From: Acridotheres tristis
Taxonomy: Eukaryota; Chordata; Aves; Passeriformes; Sturnidae
DNA length: 64,000 bases
Assembly: GCA_037013685.1 (NCBI GenBank)
Contig: CM072894.1
Span: 14,271,449-14,335,448, forward strand
Direction: 5' to 3'
Under the pieces are notes generated by a model, which was given only the letters and a program-made list of their open reading frames with translations, searched no databases and was not told where the DNA came from. The position numbers were made by a program, and so were the translations under genes. Below are positions 11,383-24,774 of this stretch, piece after piece (positions within the stretch are counted from its first letter, which is position 1; each line of letters begins with the position of its first letter).

Positions 11383-14300
11383 GACCCTGGGTTTCTTACC
11401 CCGCCACCACAAATGCCTGCCCTTGGCACTTTGTCACGCGTGGGGGCTGGAGAAACACCGGCCACCCTGCAGCCACACTGCCCTGGACAGGAATATTCAG
11501 CATGAAAACCAGTTAGTTGTTCCGCGAGCAGCCAGCACACCAAATCACAAATGTTTTAAAGAGGAAGGGGGATCATTGATAGCAATTGTGATGTCACAGA
11601 AAGGTGGTAGAGTATGAAGATGTAGTTTATTTTCTGGCCCATCCCAAATGCACGGTGCTGGTGTGCACTGGAACAGCTGCTCACACTGTCTGCCCAAAGT
11701 AATCCACCAGTTTAGAGAATGTAAATATTCCAGAGCCTGATCACACTCTCCGGTTTCTTTATGAAAGATCTTCTCTGTCTGTGGAAAGTAGACGAGGTTG
11801 AGGTGGTGGATAACTGGCTTCTGCAGAGAAGAAATTAACAATTACTATAAATGTTTGTGAAATTTACATGAAATCTCAAGACTGACAGTTGCTGTCCAGC
11901 ACAAGGGCTTTTGCCTGGATAGCTTTTATTATCAACAGCCTAATGACTTAAAACTGCTGTTTTCTTAGGTTGTGCAAGATCAAGAGGTCAGAGAGCATAT
12001 CCCGTGCTCCAGAGGGAATAAACAATTGGTGCGACAAGGAATACCCTTCTCTGGGGTTAGTTGAAGTTAGCTCAGTTGAAAAGCAGGCTGAAGATTTGGC
12101 AGGAAAGTTGAATGATATGATGTGGAGGAATACTGGAGGTTTGTTTGTTAAAGTAGGCTATAGAGAATTCCCAGCTCACCACTACAGGCAATTTGCCCCT
12201 GAGGTATGCTGTAGAAAATTCCTAGCATAAACAGTATCTGGCATGATGAGCAATCTGGGCATAATTAGTAAAAGGGAAGCACAGCATTATCAAAAATCTG
12301 TCAGTCAGCACCGAGAGCCTTTCCCCCTCCCTTCCTCCCATTCTGTTGAGGAAGCTCACGATGAAGATTGCTGGACAGGATTAAGTCTTTAAAATTATTT
12401 CAGGTGAAAATTTGCAGTCATCCCAAAAGAGTAGTAGAAGAATGTACATCTATGGAATGAGAGTAAGTAGATTGGCCAAGAGTTACACATCACATCAGCT
12501 ACTACATGTGTGGCTTTTGTGGCTTTCAGGCTACAAAGTGAAAGTTAAGAAAGCCCATTTAATGGAGACTAATTGAAAAATTATTCTAGATTTTATTTTT
12601 TTCTCAGCATTTTTTACTATACTAAAATGAATTTACTACAGCAATGTGTGGACATAACAGATATTTGATTGAATATTCATTAATTTGACATCAGGTCTCA
12701 AAGGATGACATTTTGTTCTTATGAGGTAGTACTTTCCTTGGGTATGTTTGTTATGTTGTCATCCACAGTAAGAAGGCAGTGCTGAAAGGTACAGTTTGAA
12801 GGAGAGGGAGAAATGCCAATTTTAGTAGCTGTTGTTACAAATCTGCATCTCTGTGACTTTTCATATCCCTCATAATTTGACTTCAGTGTAATTTTAACTG
12901 ATGTACCCATCATGATTGTGTTTTCTATGTCAGTTTATTGTGTGCTCAAATTGTGGAAGTGCAGCTGGCATTGCAGAGCCTTCCTAAGGAAGTCCTAGGC
13001 ACTCAGGGTGAGGCCTACATTTTCTTCCCAATCAGTTGCCCTTGTTGTTTATGTTTTGTTGCTTTTGTGTTCTTTGTTTTTATTTTTTTTTTTCAGAAAC
13101 TCTGTTTGCAAAGGTGGTAGAATAGTAGATTTGTTTTCAGAAGCCCAGTGTCTTTTTGGGTCTGTCTACCTCCCTGTTCTGTCAGAGCACAGATATGAAG
13201 TTTCTGTTAGCACACAGAGGTTGAACTGCTGCCTTGGACTGCACAGACATCTGAATATATTTTTCTACATTTAGGAATTCCCAGTTGAGTCTCCTCCATC
13301 TGACAGGAAGTTCTTAGATAGCAAACAATCAGACCAAAATTAGGTGAAAAGCATTTTGATCTCCTGGCCCCAATCATTTTTAAGGGTGTACAGATGGTAA
13401 AATAAGGCCAGCATACATTTTTCATGATTAAGAGCAGCTTAGCTGAAAATACTAATGTTTACAGTTGTATACTTCATCTTTTTTATTACAAAGTCATAGT
13501 TTCCTGACAGTAAATTCATCACCTAGCAATGCATCTCTCTGTCCTAAGTGTATTCCCATTCCAGGTTGTGTTAAAGCTCCTGTTGGAGCCCTACTACAGC
13601 ACACTGCTACAGTGCTGCAGATAGATGGGCACAAGCTGCAGAACCAGGAAATGAACTTCTTTGTTTTTAAGTGGATGGGGTAAAATTTAGATTGTGGTTT
13701 TATTTGTAGGTAATGTCACAGTAGCAACTAATGCTCCTTGTAAGGTAGCTCTTTGTCAAATATTCAGCGTGTCTTGTCCCAAGATAATTAACAGTTTTAA
13801 CAGAGAGTTCTAGGAAAGGAGATTAGGCAAAAATCTTGGGCCAAGAAAGGATGTAGTGACTTGCAGAAGGGAGTACAGGAAGCCTGCAGTAGCTGCAGTT
13901 CATCCTGTTATTCCTTCACTAGGATTATGATGATGCTGTGGATTCTTTGGGGTTTATGAAGGAAAAATAAGCCCCTAAAGAACAATGTCCCTACAATGTT
14001 TCATTTGTGTTCTCAAGAATTTGCAAGAACAGAGGAGGTAAGTTTTTTGAGAAATAAAGTGAATGTGGCAGTAGACAGGAACCACCCCTTAGGAAACCAC
14101 CTCCTCATCCCTTTGTCAGCTGCCCCTCTCTTGGGTTTGTGTTTCCACCTTACAAAGCCTGGCATGGGAATATGGTGGAGGAAGGATGGGAGGGGACTGG
14201 GTGGAAGAGATGAAGGCAAGAACCTGAATACTGCTGTGCTTCAATTGTTCTTGTTTGAAAAATGACTTTTTGGAGGCTGCTGTAGCTCAGCAATAATCTT

Positions 14301-14544
14301 GAGACAGGCCTGACACGAGGCCTGGAACTTGGGATTCTTACAGGACTTTTCAGGATATCTTTCCTTCTCTGAATCCTTACGTGTTTGAATAGAATCAGGA
14401 GGAGAATTTTGCCAACATTTTTTTAACACAGGAGTTAGCTGTTTGGTGACAATTCTTTATAACATTGAGTACTGCTGTATCTAAATCCATAGAAAAATAC
14501 TTAGTATGCACTAAAGCACTACAGATATTAATTAATCAATCTTC

Positions 14545-14650
14545 ACCATAATCCTAAGAAGTAGACAGTAAGTCTTACTGTTAGCCATGCATTATATTTG
14601 GCAGTTGTATTTTACACACTGGAAGACTAAATGGTCAGTTTGCTACTGGT
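14545..14650 (-). repeat. Possible MIR (CORE-SINE) remnant
   Basis: The sequence CACCATAATCCTAAGAAGTAGACAGTA followed by a TTTTACACACTGGAAGACTAAATGG-like stretch resembles the reverse complement of the MIR 3' half (the 'CCCATTTTACAGATGAGGAAACTGAGG' region), but is very diverged. This is a weak call made by eye. Confidence 0.35.
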
Positions 14651-17600
14651 TTGTAATGGGCAGATTAACATTAAGTGCTTAAAAACATAACAGATAAATG
14701 CATGTTTTCAAAGCACAAAATCGTGGATATGGTTGTATTACAGTATTCCCATGGAGTTCTTGTGTTCTGTTGTGTAAATTCTTTCCTTGTGTGTGGATTA
14801 TTGATGCAAGGAAAAAACACAGTGGCCCCTTTGGAGTTCCTGTAGTCATTCTTATGAATTCAGTGCTGTGCATGTCAAATGAGTATCAGTGCTTTAAAAA
14901 AATCCATACTTTATTTTTTTTTGAAAGCAGCTTGTATTCACCAGCTTTTAATCGCTATAGTTTTCATTTTACTTGGAAAGCTTTGGGAAAATCAAGAAAA
15001 ATTAGAGAAAATTCAGGTGGAATTGTTCTTGGCTACTGGACAAAAGTAATTTGACTTTTGTAAGGATATTTCCCTCAATAAATAAACATAATTTAATCTG
15101 TAAGCAAGAGAATTTTTCCCTTGAAATTTTAATTGTAAATTTCTCTTTAATATATAGATATGTGTCGTTACAATTGCTTTAATGCATTTAATTTTTAGTG
15201 CAGTGTCTTGAATATGTGACTACAGTAGAGAAAAATGTAAATACTGGCAGACTTTTACCTGTACCAAAGTGTGAGAACAATAGGTCTATAAGTAACTTCA
15301 TGAATTCCATAAAATTTTTTTGTGGTGTATATTCAGCAGTATAGTGTGTAAATCATGAGTTAGGGAGAGTGTGGCTCTACAGATACAACCCTGGCATACC
15401 AGCATTTCTGGAAAACTTTCAGTGTGAAATCTGCCCCTTTTCTGCTCACGGGGTCTAGTAGTAAAATAGTGTTGTCATTCTTGGTGTGTGTGATAATCTG
15501 CTATGAAAGATGTAATAGTGAATAATGTTAAAGGCCTAGTAAAAATTACATTTCCCTGTTACAAATAGAGATGTTCCACCCCTAAACTATCTCAGATTGA
15601 GTTATGTGTAAGTCTATACACAAGCATATGTCTTAGTCCTATCTGCAGACTGCTTAGATTGGAAACCTTTGGCACCATAAAAGCTCTGGCTCCAAAAGAC
15701 CAAAGTTTGAGTGAAAGCAGAAAGTGAATAAGCTGGTAGTAATTGAGCTGATATCCTCATTCATGCCAGCCAAGGGAAGGCAAGATAATTATAAAGTCAA
15801 ATTCACCTGACCAAGTTGAGGTCAGAAAGAAACATACACATGAGGCAGACATTATTCATAAGCTGATGGATGTTTTTATAGAAAAGTAATAATTAAAAAG
15901 TACATGACTAAATTGGCCCATCCTGAGTGTGTTATTAAGAAAGAGGATCCTGGACAGCTCCTTGCTGCCTCAGTCTGACTAACCTATTTATTTCCCTGGG
16001 GTTAGTTGAGTAAAAGATTTCCTTCATAGCCTTTAGAGCTGGTGACAATTGGCACAAATAGCTTTATCTGGCTTATGAGCATCTTGACACTTCAGTCCCT
16101 ATCATGCTCTTCAAATTCTGACTTCCTGTTGAAGAAGGAACCAATCAGCATTTAAAGAAAATCTTAAAAATTTCCTGAGAACCATCACACCTTTTAGTGA
16201 TGAGTCACAGTGCTTTACATTTGCCTGCCTGGAAAGACAGGGACACTTCTGAAAGCACCCTAATTATAGGGTAAGGCCTGTACATATTTCTCATTATCAT
16301 GTCTGCACTGTGTAAAGACCAGCTTGACTGATGCTGTTTTACAATAAAGAAAAGCAATACCATTTTTAGCTTATGAAGATCAGGATTACCAAAGACTCCT
16401 ATGGAGTAGCTTTGTAGCATCTTGCTTTTTGACTAGGAATAAAAAACTATCTGCATTTGTGCACTCCCTTCATGTACAGGAGCCCTGATCTCCCACAAGG
16501 GAACTGGAAAGTCGAGTCACGGCCCTATCATGATAAATCACCCCTGCAAATAACTGGGCAGGGCTGGTCTTTCACAGCCCTGACTCGAGCGTGCTGGCCA
16601 ATTTCTACAATAACAGAAGGTGTTGCAACTCCCAGCAGTTTATTTTGTGCCCTGGTCAGTGGGACTTGTTCCCATAGTGGGACTTGTGTCCAGTGTTTCC
16701 AGTTGCAGTGGGAGAATGGATCTCCACCCACAGTGGTGGTGAGGGCTGAGAGGGGAGGGCAGCCCCAGCTGAAGAGCTCCCATGAATTTGATTTGCTACT
16801 TCCTGTGCTGGAGCAGTCACATACAAGCATAGAGCCTGAGTGGTGAGGTCTCAAATAATTCCAGCTAAAGCCATCTAAGATGGAAAGTCAAGCTCTGGAA
16901 ATATACTGGCAAAACTCAAGAATAAGAAAGGATTGGATCCTCAGGGCAAGTGGAGGCCTTCTGTTTGTCATTCAGCATGTTGAAATGTTTCTCTGAAGTA
17001 TTTGAGTGGTGAAGTGGTGCAAACTTAGAATTGAGCTGGTTGAATATTAGTCATTTTTATCATCCTCTGTGTGTGATGTCAAGATGTGACTATCTTCAAG
17101 TAGCTCATTTAGTATCACCAGCCAGAAATCTTTGTACAGGAAAGTTGTGATTAGCAGTTGTGAGACCAGTCTGACTTTAGTCTTGTCCCATGGTTTCAAC
17201 AACAAACTCTTCTTTCAGCTTTTGTTCCTTTTTGTAATTTGGAGCAGCATCCTCTCCGAGTGAGAACTGAACCAGGCACTGTCTGGAGTCCTTCACTACT
17301 GCTCGTCTGCCTGGGTGGCAGCTGATGGATGAGTGTCCTTCCTGGCCAGCCACTGTGCTGTTTGTCCTGCGCTCCCAGCAGACAGTGAAAGACTAAGGAT
17401 GATCTTTGTGCCCCTATGGAGCACAGCTGCACTGCTGAATGAAGGTATTTCTCACTTTTTTTTGATCTTAAATAGCCATTGTGTCATTTCCCCTCCTTTA
17501 TTCACATGTGTGTCAGCAGACTGCTGTGTTTTCTAGTGCAGCAATCCCAACTGCTACTGGAGCCCTCCTTGACTCCTTCACAATGCAGTGTGGTACTGCA

Positions 17601-20194
17601 GTTTGTGCTTTTACTTACAATGTTTAATAAATATGTAAATTAACCTACTCCATCTCTTCTGGTAGGAGACTTGTATGAATGCACGTGTGTATCACAGAAT
17701 ATGCTATTCATGAAGATGGCACCGTGGGGCAGGAACTTGAGGTGGAAGTTTAAGATATAATTAGCACAATGAAAGTGTCAGTTAAAGCCTAAGTTTAAAG
17801 TGTTTCGATGTCTCCAACTGGAGTTTGAGCTGAAATGATGCTCCGGTGTTCTGTGCAACACTGGTGAGAAAGTGTAGGAAATGCAAGCTTAATTCATGCC
17901 GGCTCTGCTTGGATCAGACTAACTATAGTATTGCCTGTTCATACTGGAATTTCTAACAGTTATCATTTACTACCATTTATTATATTTTCACTAATATTTA
18001 ATGTGAATATTAACATACTGTAATTTTATGAGTGCTTTTGGGTTAAATAAAAATAGAGAGGACTGTGCTATGGCAGAACAAATAAGAACATGGTACTAAC
18101 TTCAAAACAGCAAAAAAAATATGCCAGTGAAGCTGCTTCCACTCATCTTACATCAAAAGATGACTTTACTTTGTACTGTATCCATGATCTTGAAAGCCAC
18201 AAAAAAATTTCTCAGGGGTATTCTTATTCCTAAGTTACCTTACGTTGTTTTAATTAATTAGCTAAATGGAGATCATTATTCCTGAGGTCTGCTTATTTTT
18301 GTCTCTCTTTCAGCTGTGTGTGAGGATGAACTTCTGGCCTTTGCTGTCAGGCTGATCATGATTTTAAATAGTAATGTTCTTCCTAGTAGACTGTATTAAT
18401 CCTACTGGTGGAAATTTTAAGAGAAAATATATTGGTCGATCGAATTAATCTAATTTAATGTTGAACTGAAACACAGGTTAAAGTTAAGTGTCTAAATACC
18501 AGCATATAAACAGATGGCCAGGTTGTTTTGAGAAAAGCTAGTAACTCCCATCAGTGTTTTCCATATATCTCCTAATATCTAGTATATAGTTGTCCAATAT
18601 ATTGGTGTGGTACTTTATTATCTCAGCATCAAATCAAGGATAAAATGATTCAGTTAATCAGAAGTATCAGCATAGTCATTTAATAATTTTGCAATGTGCG
18701 TTTTAAGTCTCCAGAAAAAAAGAGATGTTTTTCTATTTACTTATCTTTCTCAATCTTCACATTGAAGTATTATGGTGCTTATATAGACCTGGCTAAAACA
18801 CTTGCTTGTTATCTCTTTCAATGAAGAAATCCTGAAACAAAAAAACCCCTCTTTTTAATTATATATTGTTTTTCATTGGTTTCTTGTACCAAAGAAGCAG
18901 TCAAGTCAGTCTTCATATTCACAGCTTTATCCTTCTCAGAATTCTACCCAACAAGAAAACATGTAAATGAAAAAAGAGTTTTAAAAGTGCAACACAACTT
19001 CTTTGCGTTATTTCTTAGGAGTTACTATGCTATTGATGGGGTCATTCTGAAAGGCACGGTTCATACAAGCAATATCCAGAAGAATAGGAAGTGCTTTTGT
19101 GCCTGAGGCTCAGGGCTGGCAAGTGATAATCTCTGGTTCTGCCCCCTGCAAAAATAAACAAAAATGAGAAGAGTGGGAGAACTTGCAGTGAATGTGGAAG
19201 GACTGTAGTGTAGGGAGATCTGAGCATCTTTACCAGAATAAGTCAACTTTCCTTATGGGGGCAGTAACCATGCAGCAGTCACAGGACTTAATATCTTTCA
19301 AAGAAATTGACAGATTTCTGGGAAAAGGCACTCCCTTGAAATGTACAAAATTCCTGCTTCTGATTTGGGGTGATGTCTGTCCAGCTTTGCTGCAGAATGC
19401 TTCAGCACCTGGCAAAGGAGCTGAGAGATTACCAGGATCATATCTGAAGAAGCAAACTTGTATTTTGTTCAGAACTGTGCTCAAGTTAGAAACATTTCCT
19501 CATAAAACAGAACTTCCAACTTAAAAATAAATAGCTCTTTTCTGCCAAGCATTAGAAAGGGGAGATTTCTATTCTGTCTTTAGGTGTACCTGTTCACTAA
19601 TAGTTATCCTGCTGCCTGGAATCTAAGAGGTTTGCTTCTCTCTGTAGGCTGGCCTCCACAGAATTTGGGTCAGTTTCAGAATATCATTATTCAATTTAAA
19701 AGCTTTGTTTTCTAGTCACTACCTGGAACAGCTTATTTTCAGACAATGTTCTCTCCTGCCATCTGCTTTACATTATGAACAGTGTTTCTCCTAAAAATTC
19801 TCCTAAACTCAAGGATAAGTCTCATAACAGCAGAAGACAGGAGACTTCTGAGGCCCTTGCAGAAACAGAGAGGAATGATCACAACATTCAAAGCCTTCAG
19901 GGTAAAGTATAACATGTTATTTTAGCTCTGCTAGCCCCACAGTGTACTCGGCTTAAAGCATCAATGAAGAAAAGAGGAAAGCAGAAAAGGTCAGAATGGA
20001 GAGAGAAGAGGAAATAAGTCAGGTAAACCCTGTCTGGGGGAAGGAAAGAGCGACTTTAGAATTGTGGCCTGTTGTAATATTGGTTATTAATTTGTGAGAG
20101 AAGATCATATACTGCGGGAAAGGGCAGAAGAGATTGAGAGATGAGACAGATAGCATTGCTACACTCTGACCCCAGAGTCACAGAACCATTCTGT

Positions 20195-20285
20195 GTCTGA
20201 GTTCTCTCATCTGTAAAATGAGAATTGCTCCTATTTACGTTTCAGGGTCCTGGGAACCATTAATCAGTGCATATTATTAAGGGTT
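20195..20285 (+). repeat. MIR (CORE-SINE) remnant
   Basis: GAGTTCTCTCATCTGTAAAATGAGAAT, followed by a short A/T-rich segment and TTTCAGGGTCCTGGGAACCATTAAT, closely follows the MIR consensus 'CAGTTTCCTCATCTGTAAAATGGGAATAATA...CACAGGGTTGTTGTGAGGATTAAA'. This family is shared across amniotes, so the copy is ancient. Confidence 0.65.
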
Positions 20286-21965
20286 ATTGAGACCACCAGT
20301 TGGAAATACAGAATAACCTGTGTCTTCTGGGCTGTTTTTTGCATGGCTATGTAATCTAGCCAAGGTTATTTTAAAAACAGATACTGTCAATTCAGAATTT
20401 GTTAGAAAATAATTCGTTTTAAAAATTAGGAGAAAAAAGGGTTGTTGTGAAACACATCTAATTTTAAGGCAGAGGGGAACTACTAATACCCTTCCTCCCA
20501 ATTTCCATGAAGCACAATCAAGCCTCAGACTTGATTGCTCAGGCTCCTTGTGGGACTATTCTCTGGAAATAAAATTTACATTTTCTTTTGAAGGAAAGAT
20601 TTCATTTCTTTGCAAGAGCTGAAAATGAGATGCCAACCTTACCTCTTCCCTCCATACCATGTACTTTTCCTGCCACCAAAAGAGAAAACTGTTCAATAGT
20701 TGCTGTTATAGGGAAGGTCAAACGATGGCATTATTTTCTGGAAAAGGTGCAATAGAGAAATGGAGAGATCTCAGCTCTGTAGGGGCAGGTGATGCAAATA
20801 GAGCTGCAGCCCTTGTGCTCCTCTCTGGGTGTCTGCCTTTCCACAGTCACGCAGGGTGGGACTTGTACCAGTGACGTGGTTGTGAGGAGCGTGGTGGGCA
20901 CGGGCAGTTATGGAGAGCATTGCTTTTACTTCGTGTTCAGCACTACCCACCACAATGCTCTTAATTGCAAGGATTGTACAAGAGCTGATGAGATGTTCTG
21001 GTCCTCATTAAACTAATGTCAGGAAAAGATTAAAATCATTCAGTAGCATTTTTAGGTTTTAAATTAGCATTAAACTCACAATACATTGCTAAATAAAACC
21101 AAAGACCTTTTCATCCTCAAATCAGGTTAATTGTAATCTTTACAATTATTCCCATTTTTATAACATTTCCAAACCAGTTATATTGTCAGTGACTACATAC
21201 ATTTACAGATTATTAGTTACTCATTAACTATCACAGAGCTCCATAACTTCTCTCACCATGACCTCTTTCCCAAAGCAATTCTGGGGCATGAGCCTTCTTT
21301 AACTGAAGATTATTTTCCAGCATTGTTCAGATATCTATTCTGAACAGCTTCTCGTTCTTGCAGTTTCAGTTTGCAACATTCTTTCTTTTTGCCCTCTCTG
21401 CTCCATCTTGGAGAATATCAATGACATCCAGAGCCTCTGATCACTTCCATCTCTTATGTCACCTGAAATATATAGATTTTTTTTCCTTTTGTAGGGTCCA
21501 TTGCTTGCATCATTCCTCTGTGCTCCCACAGTTGATATTCTCCACAGGAGAGTTCTTCAAACTGTTTGGTACAGACCCCAATAAGCTTCTAGTGGATCCC
21601 AGGAGCTGTGAATTTTTAGACTCTTGAAGGAGCAATGAACTACTTTGACTTCCTGGCAGTCTACATCTGCAGCTATTATATAAAGCTAGTTTTCACTTCC
21701 TTGCCTGGAAGTGCTGAGCAGATGCTGTTTCCTCAGAGAAGTGGAAGAACTGAGTGGATAACATGTCCTCTGAGATGCCCTCCTCTTTTTCCTTATATAA
21801 ATTGCGTGAAGATGAATGAATGTTCTTGCAAATAATTTGAAATTATATCCTCCAGAGGGTCTAGTTGTTAAGTAGTGTCAATCTTTACTCTCCAAAAAGC
21901 TATTTTTAATCTCCATATTCTCATCCATTATATATTTATTTCTTTTTCTCTTCTCTGATTTTTTT

Positions 21966-22157
21966 TCCTTCCTTCCTTCCTTCCTTCCTTCCTTCCTTCC
22001 TTCCTTCCTTCCTTCCTTCCTTCCTTCCTTCCTTCCTTCCTTCCTTCCTTCCTTCCTTCCTTCCTTCCTTCCTTCCTTCCTTCCTTCCTTCCTTCCTTCC
22101 TTCCTTCCTTCCTTCCTTCCTTCCTTCCTTCCCTCCTTCCTTCCCTCCTTCCCCCCT
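21966..22157. repeat. (CCTT)n / (AAGG)n microsatellite
   Basis: About 165 bp of uninterrupted CCTT repeats (roughly 41 units) is followed by 25 bp in which CCCT interruptions appear, ending in a C run. One strand is purely pyrimidine. The minus strand reads as an open Gly-Arg-Lys-Glu repeat, which is an artefact of the repeat unit and not a gene. Confidence 0.99.
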
Positions 22158-24430
22158 TATATGTTATGTTGGCCACCCACCTCACTGCATCATTTGACCG
22201 TTCATTCCAGCTCCTTCCATTTAAGTCCCTATTCATCCAGTCATGTCACCTCTCATCATATTAAACCAACTGCTCCTTGTTAGCTCTTCTGTCATCTGGT
22301 TTTAGGACTGGTTTCTTGAGGAAACAAAATATCTGTGATTATACTGTACAAATGCATCTTAAGCTTTTGGCAAAACTTGGAAGAGGAGTAAAGGATTTAA
22401 AGTGTCTTTAAGTTTTGTCAAAGCAGATGGCCACAGAGAAAAAAAGAAATTTATTTTGTATTCATCTGAAAAGAAAGAATGCAGTTTGATCTTATTTTTA
22501 CTAGACAGTAGAAAATCCCTGCAGAGAACTGAGGGACTTGATGTATTAGGTATTACAGAGATTATATTCTTAGTCTGTGTTTCTCTCCTCTGTGGACTCT
22601 CCATAAGCAAAGTTTGATTTTGTGGGTTTTCCCACAGGTGCAGCCTTGAATATTTTTCTCCTGTGTGTATTCTTTGGTGTCCAATAAAAAATGAACTTTG
22701 CTATATCATTAATATTATTGAGTATCAAAACCAGTCTGTCATAATGTGGAACTCTAAAAGAAAGAAGGCTTAATGGACTCTGATATTCACAGACTTGCTG
22801 GATATTTGTTTCTTAATCTATTGTATTGTTTAGATAATAAATATTTTGGATAATGCATCATCTTTGGTGGTTTTTTGATCACTATATTGTATTGGAATAG
22901 TAAGCATTGGTTATAGTTAGAAAAATGGTTCCCATAGTTTTTAAACATTTCTGTATGTTACATATGTTTTAGGAAGATCAAGGAAAACACATGCTTTCAG
23001 TTGCACCGACTTTTGACAGTAGTAAGATGCAGATTCCTTAACACATTCTTAGAATATTTCAGTCTTAACTTGGTACTATGAAACTCTTAATACAGGTCTT
23101 TCCCAGGAAGATGGAACTTACAAGTGTGAAACATGTTGTAAGAAATAATGAACGAAACTAAGTAATATACCGGTTGAAATCAAAGTAGAAAACACCTAAA
23201 TCACTTGAAAAGACAAGACATGAATTACAGTGAAGTGGCTGTGATAAGAAATTACTGGAGTCTACAGTAGAATGGGCTCATCTTGCTGTGTCCTATAAAA
23301 ATGGCAGGGAATTGCTCCTGGTCAGGAATATGTACTGGACAACACTAGAAAACATGTTAAAAAATAAAAATCTGGGTTTTCTTAAAGATAGTTTTCCACA
23401 AACCTTCCTGGAGGACTCTTGATGCACCTAAGTCACCCTCTTTTGTTTGATATATAGAGGAGCAGTGAGTACATGTGAGATACTTTCATACGCATACACA
23501 GACACAAAAGTAAACCCAAGGATATGGAAAAAATGGAAATTGTACTTAGGTGGATTTAGTGACAATAAATATTAATCTGAGTAAAAATGGGAATTTTTTT
23601 GCATCCTGTCAGTCTGTTGTACACTATGTTCTGTGTATAATTATTCATTTACACCTGTGTGGAATGTCGCAATTCTTATTTCATAACATTTTGCACTGGG
23701 TTAAGTTATACCATGGCTGCAGGGGTTTGGTAAATAAATTACTTTTCTTATTTAGTTATTTGTTTTCCTCAGATAGAATATATTAAATGCGTTTCAGACC
23801 TGATCTGGTTCCAAATATGAATAGGTTTTCAGTAGCAACATCATATATTTTAGTTGAAGGAGTGAAGAAAAGGAAGAAAAAGACTGTTTTAACTCCAGAG
23901 CAGTGTTTTCATGCTTCAGCATACTTGTGTTCCCTAGGTGTCATGTAAGTGATAAATTAACACTTTTGACAGCAAGCATATTTCTATATAACCTTCTTCA
24001 CAGAAAGTGACTAGTTATTAATTTTAATTGCTCTCTGGCCTCTGACTTTGCTAAAATTCTTGAACACTATAGAATTTCATAGACATGTTTGCAGAGAAAA
24101 AGCCATGACTAGATCTGAAGAGGAGGACAAGTGTCTATTTTATTTAGAGTTGGTGTTAACTAAGTGGTTAATAAAAATCTTTTCAATTAAAACCAGTTTG
24201 TTTTTACAAACTTGCCCTTGTCTGCCAACATCTTCATTCATTAGTTTGCCTTTCTTTGAAGATTCTTTCTCTAGATAAAAAGCTGTATGAAATATTCCAT
24301 GTGAAAAATTAACCCACAACATATTCCTGTTTTATGGAGCTCCTTGTAGATTGATGTGAAAGCTGAATCCCTAGAAATTTTCATTTTAGCCAGGAAAAAA
24401 TGTAATGACGATACCAGTTGAGTCACCAGT
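22158..24430. other. Intergenic AT-rich sequence
   Basis: No gene or clear repeat is seen. Only short chance open frames occur. Confidence 0.7.
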
Positions 24431-24435
24431 TGATC

Positions 24436-24774
24436 GTCTGGGGGCTGGAGCTCCTGTCCTTTAAAGACAAGCTGAGAGAGTTGGGGTTGTTCACCCTGGA
24501 GAAGAAAGGCTCCAAGGAGATCCTAGAGCACCTTCCAGTACCTAAAGGAGCCTGCAAGAAAGCTGGGGTGGGACTTTGTACAGGGGCATAAAGGGACAGC
24601 ATATGGGGTAATGGCTTCACACTGATAGAGGGGAGATTTAGGGTAGATATGAGGAAGAAATTTTTCACTATGAGGGTGGTGAGGCACTAGAACAGCTTTC
24701 CCAAAGAAGCTGTGGATGCCCCATTCCTGAAAGTGTTCAGGGCCAGGTTGGAGGGGGCCCTGACCTGCCTGGTT
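24436..24774 (+). repeat. CR1 LINE 3' fragment, sense orientation
   Basis: The block GGGGCTGGAGCTCCTGTCCT ... GACAAGCTGAGAGAGTTGGGGTTGTTCACCCTGGAGAAGA ... GGCTTCACACTGATAGAGGGGAGATTTAGGGTAGATATGAGGAAG ... GCCAGGTTGG follows the 3' part of the avian CR1 consensus in order. It is 5'-truncated as usual and lacks a complete 3' tail. The plus/minus open frames over it are not genes. Confidence 0.92.

Larger units (their letters stand above)
11381..21960. other. Upstream intergenic region, no gene recognised
   Basis: AT-rich unique sequence. Short open frames occur on both strands but none has recognisable protein content. A slightly GC-richer block at about 16440-16860 has open frames on both strands. 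Faint MIR-like remnants are noted separately near 14.6 and 20.2 kb. There is a CRE-like TGATGTCACA at about 11589-11598. Confidence 0.7.

Noticed and set aside
10091..11617. Many long overlapping open frames (up to 338 codons) on both strands
   Set aside because: They lie in the CpG island, where stop codons are rare. The products are low-complexity Arg/Pro/Gly/Ala and match no protein.
21928..22236. 102-codon minus-strand frame with a GRKE repeat
   Set aside because: It is the direct translation of the CCTT microsatellite.
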